Source: Desulfovibrio sp.
GTDB lineage: Bacteria > Desulfobacterota > Desulfovibrionia > Desulfovibrionales > Desulfovibrionaceae
DNA: 64,000 nucleotides
Direction: 5' to 3'
Assembly: GCA_031279825.1 (NCBI GenBank)
Contig: JAITHT010000081.1
Coordinates: 1 to 64,000 of the forward strand
Shown here: positions 9,491 to 19,866 of the stretch, piece by piece
How the letters are laid out: each line of letters starts with the position of its first letter
Position numbering within the stretch: the first letter of the stretch is position 1
Notes under the pieces: model-generated
Database searches by the model: none
The model's input: only the letters and a program-made list of their open reading frames with translations
What the model was told of the DNA's origin: nothing
Position numbers and translations under genes: made by a program

Positions 9491-10054
9491 ATGTCCGAAG
9501 ACGCGCTTCTGGAACCCATTGAGAATTACCTTGCGAGTCTGCGACAGCAGATTGCGGATCTGGACCGCAATGAACTGACGACCTTTGTGGGCTTGTTGCG
9601 CGACGCCCGCGAAGGGGGGCGGCAGATCTTTATCATGGGCAACGGCGGCAGCGCGGCCACGGCCTCGCACTTTGTCTGCGACTTCAACAAGGGGCTGAGT
9701 TTCGGGCGGGATGGCAAATACAAAATCATCTGCCTGAACGACAATGTGCCGACCCTCATGGCCTATGCCAACGATGTGGGCTATGACGCGGTTTTTGTGG
9801 AGCAGCTCAAGAACTTTTTGCGGGCCGGGGATCTGGTCATCGGCATATCCGGCAGCGGCAATTCCGCCAATGTGGTCAAGGCCGTGGAATACGCCAACGC
9901 GAAAGGCGCCGTAACCCTGGCCCTGGCAGGCTATGACGGCGGGGCGCTTAAACGGGCCGCGCGGCACTGCGTGCATGTGAACATAGCGGATATGCAGATT
10001 GTGGAGGATATCCACATGATACTGGATCACATGGCCATGCGGGTGTTGGGGTAA
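9491..10054 (+). CDS. gmhA: Phosphoheptose isomerase (SIS domain)
   Basis: IFIMGNGGSAATASHFVCDFNKG, GDLVIGISGSGNSANVVKAVEYAN. Confidence 0.85.
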   Translation: MSEDALLEPIENYLASLRQQIADLDRNELTTFVGLLRDAREGGRQIFIMGNGGSAATASHFVCDFNKGLSFGRDGKYKIICLNDNVPTLMAYANDVGYDAVFVEQLKNFLRAGDLVIGISGSGNSANVVKAVEYANAKGAVTLALAGYDGGALKRAARHCVHVNIADMQIVEDIHMILDHMAMRVLG

Positions 10055-10056
10055 GC

Positions 10057-11745
10057 ATGCAAGACGGGGATACAGGCGCTGTCGCGGAAAGCGGGCGGAT
10101 GGGAAAGCGGATTTGTCTTTTTGCCGGGTTCAACGCGGCAAACCGGCTTGAGGGTTATGTTTTACATTTGCTGCGCGGGCTGGCGCGCCATGCGGATCTG
10201 TATTGCCTCTCGGACGATGACCTCCCCCCCTCTGAGCATCAAAGACTGAAAGGCATCGTCAAAAAATCCTGGTCATACCGGCACGGCAAGTACGATTTCG
10301 GCTCCTGGCAGGAAATAATCCGTAAGATCGGCTGGAGCGAGCTGGAACGCTATGATTCGCTGTTATTGGTGAATGACAGCAATTATGGACCGCTTTTTGA
10401 TCTGGAAAAAATCTTTTCTGTTATGGACACGCGCTGTGTTGACGCCTGGGGCATCACAGCGAGTAATGGCGGAGACAGGCACTTGCAAAGCTATTTTTTG
10501 TGTCTCTCTAAAAATTTTTTTCTGTCGCCTGTTTTTAAAATATTTATTGAAGGTATAGAACAACAAAAGAATAAACTCGCCGTATCTTCCGCATATGAAC
10601 TGGGTTTGAGCCGGTTGATGCGGCAAAATAATTTTTCCACATCGCAGTATATAGAGAACGGTTCATTATATATTCCATACCACGCCGATATAACATCGTA
10701 TCAAAATTCCCTTTTAGATGCCGGAAGCCCGTTTATCAAGCGTAAGGTATTTTTTGAGCGCTGGTTCGCGAAAGAGTCTTTGCGAGGAACATACCATAGA
10801 ATAAAACAATTTGATTATCCATGCGAATACCTGCCTGTTCTGACATGTTTCAGAAGTATTACATCTGATATATCACAATTTTTCAATATTAAAAAAAAGA
10901 TTATAGATGCTATAAAGTATATTTTGGCTAATAATCCGTATATGTTTAGGTTTACTTCTAATTTGTTATATAATTTATATATCTATAAAAGAAGTTTTTT
11001 TATGCTTATAAAAAATATTTTTTCTCCCATAAGATGTGGAGTATGCGCGTCATCAGACATGTTGCTTTTTGAAAAAAGAATTAACAAGCAAGGAGAGATA
11101 ATTGACGTTCTCATATGCCCGGAATGCCATCTCTTAAGTTATTCTCAAGTGATGGATGTCAATCAACAAAAAGGATCTAGAGACGAATTCTATAGCCATA
11201 TTTTTGATGAAAGCCCAAATATAATAGCACAGCACATAGAACTTTCGAGGAGTTTGGTAAGATCTATTATTAAATACATAGATGGATTTGAAGATAAAAT
11301 TTACTTGGACTATGGGTGCGGAGCGGGATTCGCCAGTGTGGCTGCCGCCGAAGAAGGTTTTGCTCAAGTATATGGAGTAGATGTTGATATTCAATTATGT
11401 AAACGTCTCTGCGCATGTTACCATGTGCCAAAAAATATTCAGTTTTATAATACACTATCAGAGTTGCCACAAAAAGCTGATGTTGTAATACTTTGGCAGG
11501 TCATTGAGCATATTGATGACCCATATAGTTTTTTTTGTAAATTGAATGAATATTGCGTTAAGCATAAAACTCAATATTTTATTCAATTTCCTCAATACGA
11601 TAGTAGGTATATATGCAAATCACATTGCAGTTTTTATAATGAAGTATCTATACGAAAGCTTTTCAATCGCCTTAATTGGACAATTTTTAATATAGTATAT
11701 GACTATCAAAATGCGTTTATGACTGTATATGTAAAAAATTCCTGA
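10057..11745 (+). CDS. Two-domain protein: RgpF-like (rhamnan synthesis F) N-terminus plus Zn-ribbon SAM methyltransferase C-terminus
   Basis: N-term FAGFNAANRLEGYVLHLLRGLARHADLYCLSDDDL...YDSLLLVNDSNYGPLFDLEKIF; C-term CGVCASSDMLLFEKR...LICPECHLL and YLDYGCGAGFASVAAAEEGFAQVYGVDVD. AT-rich from about 10.4 kb. Confidence 0.7.
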   Translation: MQDGDTGAVAESGRMGKRICLFAGFNAANRLEGYVLHLLRGLARHADLYCLSDDDLPPSEHQRLKGIVKKSWSYRHGKYDFGSWQEIIRKIGWSELERYDSLLLVNDSNYGPLFDLEKIFSVMDTRCVDAWGITASNGGDRHLQSYFLCLSKNFFLSPVFKIFIEGIEQQKNKLAVSSAYELGLSRLMRQNNFSTSQYIENGSLYIPYHADITSYQNSLLDAGSPFIKRKVFFERWFAKESLRGTYHRIKQFDYPCEYLPVLTCFRSITSDISQFFNIKKKIIDAIKYILANNPYMFRFTSNLLYNLYIYKRSFFMLIKNIFSPIRCGVCASSDMLLFEKRINKQGEIIDVLICPECHLLSYSQVMDVNQQKGSRDEFYSHIFDESPNIIAQHIELSRSLVRSIIKYIDGFEDKIYLDYGCGAGFASVAAAEEGFAQVYGVDVDIQLCKRLCACYHVPKNIQFYNTLSELPQKADVVILWQVIEHIDDPYSFFCKLNEYCVKHKTQYFIQFPQYDSRYICKSHCSFYNEVSIRKLFNRLNWTIFNIVYDYQNAFMTVYVKNS

Positions 11746-11761
11746 CATGCTGAGAATATAA

Positions 11762-14700
11762 ATGTCCTCATTATCTTTCACCGGTGAGCGCATTGTTCCG
11801 GAAGCCGACAATTGTGAGCCGAATTTTGCGGAAAAAATGCGGCAGGAGCATATCTGCCGCTATTACTTCGCCGCGCAATTCGTCAAGGGGAAGAGAGTCC
11901 TTGATGTCGGCTGCGGCGTAGGGTATGGCTCGCGGCTTATGGCGGACGAAGGCGCCGCGCGGGTTGTCGCGTTTGATATTGATCAGGACGCCATTGCGCA
12001 TGCCGGGCAATTCTATGCTCATGAAAAGGTGATGTTTGCATGCGCGTCGGCATTCGACTTTGATTTTGGCGAAGGCTGTTTTGATGTTGTAACCTGTTTT
12101 GAACTGATTGAACACGTGGAGCAGCAGGATAAAGTCCTGCGCATGATCAAACGCGCATGCGCGCCTGACGGTCTTCTGGTTATTTCAACGCCGCGTCCTC
12201 TGGAAAAAAAGAGGGCAGCCTTTCATGTCCGCGAATTGCATATTGATGCATTTTTGGGGTTAATTAAAACGCAATTCCCATATCATCGCCTTTTCTTTGA
12301 AAATAATCATTTTTCATCCCTGGTAACCGATTCTTCGCCTCCCCCGACCTTGGCTCCTGTATATATGCGCAAACAATTTACCGCGGACCAGGCGGATTAT
12401 TTTATATGCCTGGCGTCCTTATCACCGCTTGAGCCTGGGCGGATTAATTCCGCTTTGGTCGTGAATGACGACAAGTATGTGCTTTTGCTTGAGCATGACG
12501 TGGCTGCGCTACGGAGCGTCGAAACGACATTGACTGCCCTGCTGAAGGAACGGGATGCGGAGATAGACGAGCATAAGATGACCATTGCTGAACTGATCAG
12601 CCCTTTACACAAGTCATATCTGCAAATGAAATTTTATGCGTTGCGGCGCCGGGGCAAACAATTTTTTATGACGCTCAAGGCCGAAGGGCTGTGCCCCGCT
12701 TTAAGGAAAACAAAAAATGTTATCCTTCGCCGTTGTCATTACCAGGGCAAAGCAAATAACGCGCCGCAAGCCCGCCTCTTTTCTCCCGCTGCGGACCTGG
12801 TCTTTGTCTCCGGCTGCGGCGGGCCGTCCCAACGCTACCGCGTGGAGAATATAGCAGCGGGCTTACAAGAGCTTGGTTTCCATGCCGATGTGCTGGCAGG
12901 GAATGAAATCGACTTGCTCAGAGGCTGTCGCCCCTTGCCCAGGGCGGTCGTTTTTTTCCGCTGCGCCGATGTGAACGATGTACTGTACAGTCCCGTGGTC
13001 GAATTTTTAACCAAGAATGGGGTCAATGTTTTTTGTGACTACGACGATTTGGTTTTTGAGCCGGACATAGTGGACCGGATAGACGCGGTTAACCGTCTGA
13101 CGCCCGGACAGCGGCAGGAATACCGGCAGGGAGTGGAAGCGTACAGGCAATTGGCGCAAAGATTTTCGCGGGGTACGGCCTCCACGCGCTTTCTGGCCGC
13201 CCGCCTGGAAAGCCTGCTTGCCCCCGGCTGCGCGCGTGTTATCCCCAATTCCCTCAACCGCGCCCAATTGATCCTGGCTGACCGGCTTTGGCGGCAGAAC
13301 CCGGCGGAGACGCCGTCCGGCCGCCTGAATATCGTATATGCCAGCGGCACCCGGACACATCAGAAAGACTTTGAGGAATGCGCCCCGGCTTTGGCCCGTT
13401 TTCTGCGTGAATACCCAAACGCCCGCTTTATCCTCATCGGGCATTTGGACCTGCCGCCCGCGTTCGGGGAATTTGAGGAAAGAATCCGCGCCAAGCCGTT
13501 TTTGCCCTATCTGGACTTACTGGCGGAAACGGCCAAGGCCGATATCAATCTGGCCCCCCTGGAGAAACATCCCTTCAATGACGCCAAAAGCGAACTGAAG
13601 ATTTTTGAGGCGGGCATTGTGGGCGTACCCACCATTGCTTCACCCGCGGACAGTTATGCCGCCTGCATAGAAGACGGAGTGGACGGACTTTTGGCCGCGA
13701 CGGAGGAGGACTGGTATAAGGCGCTGTGCCGTCTGGCCGATGACGCGGACTTTCGCCAAAGCCTGGGTCGTAAGGCCAGGGAAAAAGCCGCCGCCCGTTT
13801 CAGTTATACCACAGCCGCCCGCATCGCCGCGGAGACATACGGATTGCTGCCCGCGGCCGGCACGGCCGGGGCTTCGCCCGCGCACCGGCATGCCCCGCCG
13901 GAAACATATGATCCCGCGCGTCTTGATATCGCCTGGGTTCTGCCCAACCTGATGCCGAACAGCGGAGGGCACCGTAACATTCTGCGGGCGGCGCATCATC
14001 TTTCTTTGTTCGGCCACAGGGTCGCCCTGTACATCATGAACACGGATCAGAGCGCGCAAAAACTGTCGGAGGATATCAAAAGCCATTATTATCCGTTTAC
14101 AGGCGCGGTAACGCCTTATAACGGCGTTATCGCCGCGTGCGACGCATTGTTCGCCACCCACTGGTCAACGGTGGAAACGGTTATGCGGCACGCGGACTCA
14201 GCCGCGGAACGCATGTATTTTGTCCAGGATTTTGAACCTTATTTCGTGCCGATGAGTTCCGAATTCATTAAAGCGGAAAATACCTACAGGCAGGGCTTCT
14301 ATCATATCTGTTCCGGCCCCTGGTGCGAGCGCTTTCTCAAACGGGATTACAGTGCCGAGGCGGACAGTTTTCTGTTCCCGGTTGACAGGACGGTGTATCA
14401 TCCGAGGGAACGCGTAAAAGACAATAAAAACATCGTCTTTTTCGCCAAACCGGAGATGATGCGCCGCTGCTACGAGCTTGGCCTGGAGACGCTGCAGGCC
14501 TTCCACAAGCTGCGGCCCGATGTGGAGATACTCTTTTTCGGCTCCAGGAATGTGGATGCCCGGCGGATTTCCTTCCCGGTTACCACATGCTCCACTCTGC
14601 CGACCCTGGATGATCTGGCCGCGCTCTATGCCAATGCCGATCTCGGTCTTGTCTTTTCCACCACCAACCCCAGCCTGGTACCCTACGAAATGATGGCCTG

Positions 14701-16090
14701 CGGTTTGCCCGTGGTGGATCTGGACAGAGGCGACAACCATTATAATTATGGGGAACGGCGGGATATCGCGCTGCTGGCCGACCCCCGCCCCGAAACAATG
14801 GCCCGGCAAATGGCCGGGCTTTTGGATGACAAGAAAGAACTTGCCAGGCGGCGCGCCAACGGGTTGGAATTTGTCAATACCTTTCCCACGGAAGAAGAGA
14901 TGGCCCGAAGGGTGGAAAGTCTGATTACCCGGCGATTTAAAAAATATTCTTCAGGAGAAAAAGTTTCCCTTGTGGAAGCGGGTGTTTGCGGCAGGAGGGG
15001 CCTGGATTTATCCAAACTTACATCCTACCTGCGGGAAAACGGCTTCAACGTTTCCTCGGACGATGGCGGGGGGGATATTCTGCTGTTTTGGGGCTGCGCG
15101 TTCAACCAATCCAACGAGGAAGCCTCCCTTAAAAAATTGTACAGCATGGAATCCCGCTACAAAAAAATATTCATCATGGAAGGGCTGGCCATGACTGTTC
15201 CGGTGGAAAGCCTGCGCCCCCGCCTCTCCACTGAACCGATTATCATCAAAATGCACGAAATGGAAAAATTGGACGAGTATTTTTACCGTACCGTGCGGTG
15301 GAGCGAGAGCAAAGAAAAAAATGACTCCGTCTTCACCCCCGCGTCCGATCGGACAACCTGGTATATCCAGACATGCCGCGGCTGTCTGGATAACTGCTCC
15401 TATTGCGGGGACAAGAAGGTTGTGGGGCAATTGCGCAGTAAACCGCTGCGCGCCGTTATGGAGGAATGCCGCCGGGGACTTGCAGAGGGGTATGCCGCCA
15501 TACGTCTTATAGGGGATGATGTCGGCGCTTATGGACTTGATGCGGGCTCTTCCGTCTTTGATCTGCTGGACGCGGTCACCCTTTTGCCGGGTCTTCAATC
15601 GCTGGAAATAGAGGAAATCAATATAAAATATCTGATAAAAGATCGGACACGCTTAAGAGATATCTGCCGCCGCGGAAAATTTAAATTTTTTTGCCTGGCC
15701 TTTCAACATGTAAGCGACGAAATTCTTGCCCGTATGAATAGAGGATACACACGTAAAGAAATGGAAGAACTTTTGGATATTCTCCATGAAGCCGATGTGT
15801 GTATTCGTTTTCATGCCATTATCGGATTTCCGGGTGAAACACCGCATCAGTTGGATGCATTGCTGTGTTTCATCATTGATAAAAAATTACATGCCGGGGA
15901 TATTTTTATTTATCAAAAGCGCGCATATACCCCCGCCGCGAATTTTGACGGGCATTTTTCCCGTGGCGCGATTAAAGAAAAGATCGATACAGTTGTCCAT
16001 CGGCTGGAAAAAGCGGGTTACGATGTCGGACATCATTATTTAAATGATGAGCGGCTGCCCGATAAAATATGTATCGAGAGAAAAAAATAA
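11762..16090 (+). CDS. 1442-aa multidomain protein: SAM methyltransferase, two GT-B-like glycosyltransferases, MiaB/RimO-like radical SAM
   Basis: MT: KRVLDVGCGVGYGSRLMADEGAARVVAFDID; GT1: VSGCGGPSQRYRVENIAAGLQELGFHADVL...LKIFEAGIVGVPTIAS; GT2 (WsaF-like): DIAWVLPNLMPNSGGHRNILRAAHHLSLFGH...LVPYEMMACGLPVVDL; rSAM: CRGCLDNCSYCGDKK (CX3CX2C) with RLIGDDVGAYGLD and HAIIGFPGET. Confidence 0.85.
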   Translation: MSSLSFTGERIVPEADNCEPNFAEKMRQEHICRYYFAAQFVKGKRVLDVGCGVGYGSRLMADEGAARVVAFDIDQDAIAHAGQFYAHEKVMFACASAFDFDFGEGCFDVVTCFELIEHVEQQDKVLRMIKRACAPDGLLVISTPRPLEKKRAAFHVRELHIDAFLGLIKTQFPYHRLFFENNHFSSLVTDSSPPPTLAPVYMRKQFTADQADYFICLASLSPLEPGRINSALVVNDDKYVLLLEHDVAALRSVETTLTALLKERDAEIDEHKMTIAELISPLHKSYLQMKFYALRRRGKQFFMTLKAEGLCPALRKTKNVILRRCHYQGKANNAPQARLFSPAADLVFVSGCGGPSQRYRVENIAAGLQELGFHADVLAGNEIDLLRGCRPLPRAVVFFRCADVNDVLYSPVVEFLTKNGVNVFCDYDDLVFEPDIVDRIDAVNRLTPGQRQEYRQGVEAYRQLAQRFSRGTASTRFLAARLESLLAPGCARVIPNSLNRAQLILADRLWRQNPAETPSGRLNIVYASGTRTHQKDFEECAPALARFLREYPNARFILIGHLDLPPAFGEFEERIRAKPFLPYLDLLAETAKADINLAPLEKHPFNDAKSELKIFEAGIVGVPTIASPADSYAACIEDGVDGLLAATEEDWYKALCRLADDADFRQSLGRKAREKAAARFSYTTAARIAAETYGLLPAAGTAGASPAHRHAPPETYDPARLDIAWVLPNLMPNSGGHRNILRAAHHLSLFGHRVALYIMNTDQSAQKLSEDIKSHYYPFTGAVTPYNGVIAACDALFATHWSTVETVMRHADSAAERMYFVQDFEPYFVPMSSEFIKAENTYRQGFYHICSGPWCERFLKRDYSAEADSFLFPVDRTVYHPRERVKDNKNIVFFAKPEMMRRCYELGLETLQAFHKLRPDVEILFFGSRNVDARRISFPVTTCSTLPTLDDLAALYANADLGLVFSTTNPSLVPYEMMACGLPVVDLDRGDNHYNYGERRDIALLADPRPETMARQMAGLLDDKKELARRRANGLEFVNTFPTEEEMARRVESLITRRFKKYSSGEKVSLVEAGVCGRRGLDLSKLTSYLRENGFNVSSDDGGGDILLFWGCAFNQSNEEASLKKLYSMESRYKKIFIMEGLAMTVPVESLRPRLSTEPIIIKMHEMEKLDEYFYRTVRWSESKEKNDSVFTPASDRTTWYIQTCRGCLDNCSYCGDKKVVGQLRSKPLRAVMEECRRGLAEGYAAIRLIGDDVGAYGLDAGSSVFDLLDAVTLLPGLQSLEIEEINIKYLIKDRTRLRDICRRGKFKFFCLAFQHVSDEILARMNRGYTRKEMEELLDILHEADVCIRFHAIIGFPGETPHQLDALLCFIIDKKLHAGDIFIYQKRAYTPAANFDGHFSRGAIKEKIDTVVHRLEKAGYDVGHHYLNDERLPDKICIERKK

Positions 16091-16173
16091 TTCAAGATAC
16101 CGAAGCCTTCCGGGGCGTGGCGCCGGCCATATGGCCTTCGGATGGGGATCTTGCGACCATAAAGGAACTTACG

Positions 16174-17467
16174 GATGCAAAACTGGATTAGCTTGAACGA
16201 TTGCCTGGAAAGCGTGTCTTTAGAGTATAGCGACGTTGAGACGCCCCGCCCGGCGCTTAACGGCGAAAGTGAATTTCACCCACGCCGCACAGGCGGGCGG
16301 CGGGGCTTCGCCTTACCCGCCGCCGGGCAATTTCATTTTGAAATTGCCCGGGATAAAGCGATATCTGACGATCTGGACAAAATTCGAAAAATATCACTGC
16401 AATTTGGGTGGCAATCATGGACTTCCACTGATTATCAGGATGCCGTTATAGAGATTATTTACCGCCTGCAATCCCACCCGGGCTGCGTTATTGAATTGGG
16501 TTCATTTAACGGTGGAATGAGCGTGCTTTTGGCCTATGCCTGTCATAAAACAAATAAAAAACTATTTTGTATCGATATTGACGCAAATGCCATAAAGACA
16601 ATAAGAGAACATCTGAATTTATTAGATATTCCAACATCCCACGTTACCCTGTGCACGGGAACCATTGATAGTTTCATAGAAAACCATCAGATGGCCGTGC
16701 CCCCTTCCGTGGTAATTATCGACGCGATGCATTCGTATCAATGCTGCCGGCATGATTTATCCGCTGTCTTGGCCAACTTTTCCAATACTGAAATGATAGT
16801 TCTGCATGACTATGCCCTTACATATAGCCCCAATGCCATATTGTCAGGAGAAAAAGTACCCCTGTTTCCCGGAGTTAAGTCAGCGGTATCGCATATCCTG
16901 GGCAATGACGCTCCCATGGTCCGATTGGGTATTACAGGCGAAGATCAAGTTAGCGTTAATGATACTGAAAATTTTCAGAGCAAATCATTAATATGGGAGC
17001 ATGGAGAGCCGGAGGCAATTGCTTTTAAGCCGTCAATGATGCCAACGGAATCAATACATCGCGCGACATCTTTTATGATTTTTGAATTAATGAAAAAAGA
17101 GCAAAGAATAAGGCATATGCGCGACAATGATATACAAAAATATACATTGTTATCCTCAAACGGCCAATGGCGGGATTATGAAATTAAATATAAAAAGGCA
17201 ATTGACGCGCGCATGTTGTGTTACAAGATACAAACCATAAATCAAGGAACGGATGTAAATATGCGGATGGCCTTGCTCGCGCCTGATGAGAATAATGTCC
17301 TGGAACAATATTTTTCTGTGCCGCATGGGTGGACATCCATTCATATCAACGCTTCTGACTTGAGCGTCTTACGGGGACAGCCGGATGTATCGCGGGTAAC
17401 GCATTGTTATATCGGCGGGATGATTGGGCCGGAGGGGATAAGGATTCTATGCGAAACAAATCCTTAA
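16174..17467 (+). CDS. SAM-dependent methyltransferase-like protein with a GC-rich in-frame insert near its N-terminus
   Basis: CVIELGSFNGGMSVLLAYACHKTNKKLFCIDIDANAIKTIREHL, VVIIDAMHSYQCCRHDLSAVL. ATG at 16174/16175. Confidence 0.65.
16323..16351. repeat. In-ORF palindrome related to the dispersed hairpin
   Basis: CCGGGCAATTTCA-TTT-TGAAATTGCCCGG, 13-bp perfect arms, inside CDS 16174-17467. Confidence 0.85.
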
Positions 17468-17494
17468 ACCATAATGTTCAGGATGGACACATAG

Positions 17495-18904
17495 ATGAAT
17501 ACACGCATTCGACATGATTCTCGTAAATTTAACTTTATTGCTAACGACATAACGAATTATTGCAATGCGCGGTGCGTATTCTGCCCTAATGATTGGCAGA
17601 GTCCCCCAACATCGCATAATATGAACATGGAATTATTCAAGAAGCTATTGCAATGCATACCTTTGGGGTATCAAAATTCATTTGTTTTCAGTTGTCAGTA
17701 TGAACCTACCCTGCATCCTGAATTTTATGATTATCTTGAAATGATTCCAGACGAATTTAAAGATAATTGTTATTGCTTTACAAGTAATTTTGTAAAACAT
17801 ATCTCGGATGACAACCTGATGCGCATTGCCAGGTGTAATATACAATATATCAATATTTCACTGGAAACATTTGATAATACATTATATTATGATTTATGTG
17901 CGATAAAAAACAGTCACCTGTATGACAACCTGTCCCGACTGTCTGGTATATTGGCTTCGGTTAAAAATGCTCCTCGCCTCAAGTTTACGACAATGATCTT
18001 AAAGGACAATCAGGATGAATTGATTGAATTATATAAAACAGCTCAAGAACGCTATCATCCTTTTGAGCACGAGTTCAGAACACCTGTTTTTCTTCCCCCC
18101 AATGACAAGCAACGCGAAGATATAAGGGGAATGTTGTTATCCAAAACAGAACTCTCGGCATTGAAAGATACATTGTTGAGTCTCGGCGATAATATTTTTG
18201 TCTATGATGCAATGGATATAGAATATTTTGAATACGTTACAAATCCAAAAACCAAACCCTCCCCAAGGAAGAATGCGCATGATAAGTATATCATCTTTAT
18301 ACGCCCCGACGGGAGCGTTTGCTCTTATAATGAAAAGCCTGTTTGCGCCGATCTGGCGTCAATTGACAACCCTGCCGCATTTTTTCAGAATGTGCTGATT
18401 GAAATACAAACGGAAGATGCCCTGGAAAATCGTATTGAAAAATATGACTCTTCGGCAAACCCATATGACGGCCGGGTTACTATATCCTTAGACGATATTG
18501 TCATTTTCGACAAAAAATTCTTGTATCTCACCGGTTTTTGTTTTTTGCCCGATCTCTCTCCGCGCAATGCCGATAAAATCCTTTGCGTCTCATGGGGCAG
18601 CGGAAAAAAATTTTATAAGCTTCATGGCGTCCAACGGCCTGATTCCGGGGACGCGGGCTTTTGGACGACTATCAATGTATCGGATGATTTGGCGCCTTCC
18701 ATTGGACAAACATTTAGCTTTACAATCATCCTGGCCGATGCATACGCCGTTGAACTGGGCGTTATGTCCGTTATTAATGATGACGCCTATCAATTTATCA
18801 GCGCTAATACTCTGCTCCAAACTCCTCAAAGACCTCTCCCGATCATGAGCCGGATAAAAGGCCGGATAATGAAAGGACTTTCAAGAGAAAAACCATGGCG
18901 ATAA
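17495..18904 (+). CDS. Radical SAM protein of the glycan locus
   Basis: FNFIANDITNYCNARCVFCPNDWQSPP (CX3CX2C), NIQYINISLETFDNTLYYDL; late IFIRPDGSVCSYNEKPVCADL stretch. Confidence 0.8.
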   Translation: MNTRIRHDSRKFNFIANDITNYCNARCVFCPNDWQSPPTSHNMNMELFKKLLQCIPLGYQNSFVFSCQYEPTLHPEFYDYLEMIPDEFKDNCYCFTSNFVKHISDDNLMRIARCNIQYINISLETFDNTLYYDLCAIKNSHLYDNLSRLSGILASVKNAPRLKFTTMILKDNQDELIELYKTAQERYHPFEHEFRTPVFLPPNDKQREDIRGMLLSKTELSALKDTLLSLGDNIFVYDAMDIEYFEYVTNPKTKPSPRKNAHDKYIIFIRPDGSVCSYNEKPVCADLASIDNPAAFFQNVLIEIQTEDALENRIEKYDSSANPYDGRVTISLDDIVIFDKKFLYLTGFCFLPDLSPRNADKILCVSWGSGKKFYKLHGVQRPDSGDAGFWTTINVSDDLAPSIGQTFSFTIILADAYAVELGVMSVINDDAYQFISANTLLQTPQRPLPIMSRIKGRIMKGLSREKPWR

Positions 18905-19866
18905 TCATCATCGGCGGAGCCGGCTTCATCGGCAGCAAACTGACCCGGCGTTTTTTAGATGCCGGGGACAGGGCGCTGGTCATAGATAACCTCTGCCGGG
19001 GGCGGAAGGAGTTCATTGACACCCCGCCCGGCAAGGAGCGCCCGGAGTTCGTCCACGCCGACGCCTCGGACGCCCGCGCCCTCCGGCGCGTCATGGCGGA
19101 GTACCACGCCCGCCATCCCGTGGACATGGTCTGGCACATGGCGGCTAATTCCGATATCCCCGCCGGCATTGCCGATGCCTCCGTGGATTTGCGCGACACC
19201 TTCATGACCACCCACGCCGCGCTGGAGGCCATGAAACAACTGGGGCTGAAAAAACTGGCCTTTGCCTCCAGCTCCGCCGTCTATGGGGATCACGGCCCGG
19301 ACCTTCCCCTGCGTGAGGATACCGGCCCGCTGCTGCCCATCTCCAACTACGGGGCCATGAAGTTGGCCTCGGAGGCGCTCATCAGCGCCGCTGCCGAAAA
19401 CTATCTGGAACACGCCTGGATTTTCCGCTTTCCCAATGTGGTGGGCATACCCGCCACCCACGGGGTTATCCTGGATTTTATCCGCAAACTCAAGGCCACG
19501 CCGGGCAGGCTTGAGGTACTCGGCAACGGAACGCAGCAAAAGGCCTACCTGCATGTGGACGAACTGGTGGAAGCCATGCTCTTTATCGCGGACAGGGACA
19601 ACGGCAAACGCAATCTCTACAATATCGGCCCGGATGACGCCGGGTGCCGCGTGGCGGACATAGCGGCGGCCGTGGCGGAACGGGTCAGCCCCGGCGCGCG
19701 CGTGCTCTTCGGTACTGAAGGACGCGGCTGGGTCGGCGATGTGCCCAAATTCCGCTACAGCGTGGCCAAGGCCGCGGCTCTGGGCTGGAAGCCGCGCTTT
19801 TCCTCCCTGGATGCCGTGCGCCGCGCTGTGGACGAAATAGCCCGGCAGGAAGAGGCGGCTTCGTGA
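18895..19866 (+). CDS. NAD-dependent nucleotide-sugar epimerase/dehydratase (SDR)
   Basis: AIIIIGGAGFIGSKLTRRFLDAGDRALVIDNLCRGRKEFI; ASSSAVYGDHG and YGAMKLASE catalytic region. Confidence 0.88.
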   Translation: MAIIIIGGAGFIGSKLTRRFLDAGDRALVIDNLCRGRKEFIDTPPGKERPEFVHADASDARALRRVMAEYHARHPVDMVWHMAANSDIPAGIADASVDLRDTFMTTHAALEAMKQLGLKKLAFASSSAVYGDHGPDLPLREDTGPLLPISNYGAMKLASEALISAAAENYLEHAWIFRFPNVVGIPATHGVILDFIRKLKATPGRLEVLGNGTQQKAYLHVDELVEAMLFIADRDNGKRNLYNIGPDDAGCRVADIAAAVAERVSPGARVLFGTEGRGWVGDVPKFRYSVAKAAALGWKPRFSSLDAVRRAVDEIARQEEAAS

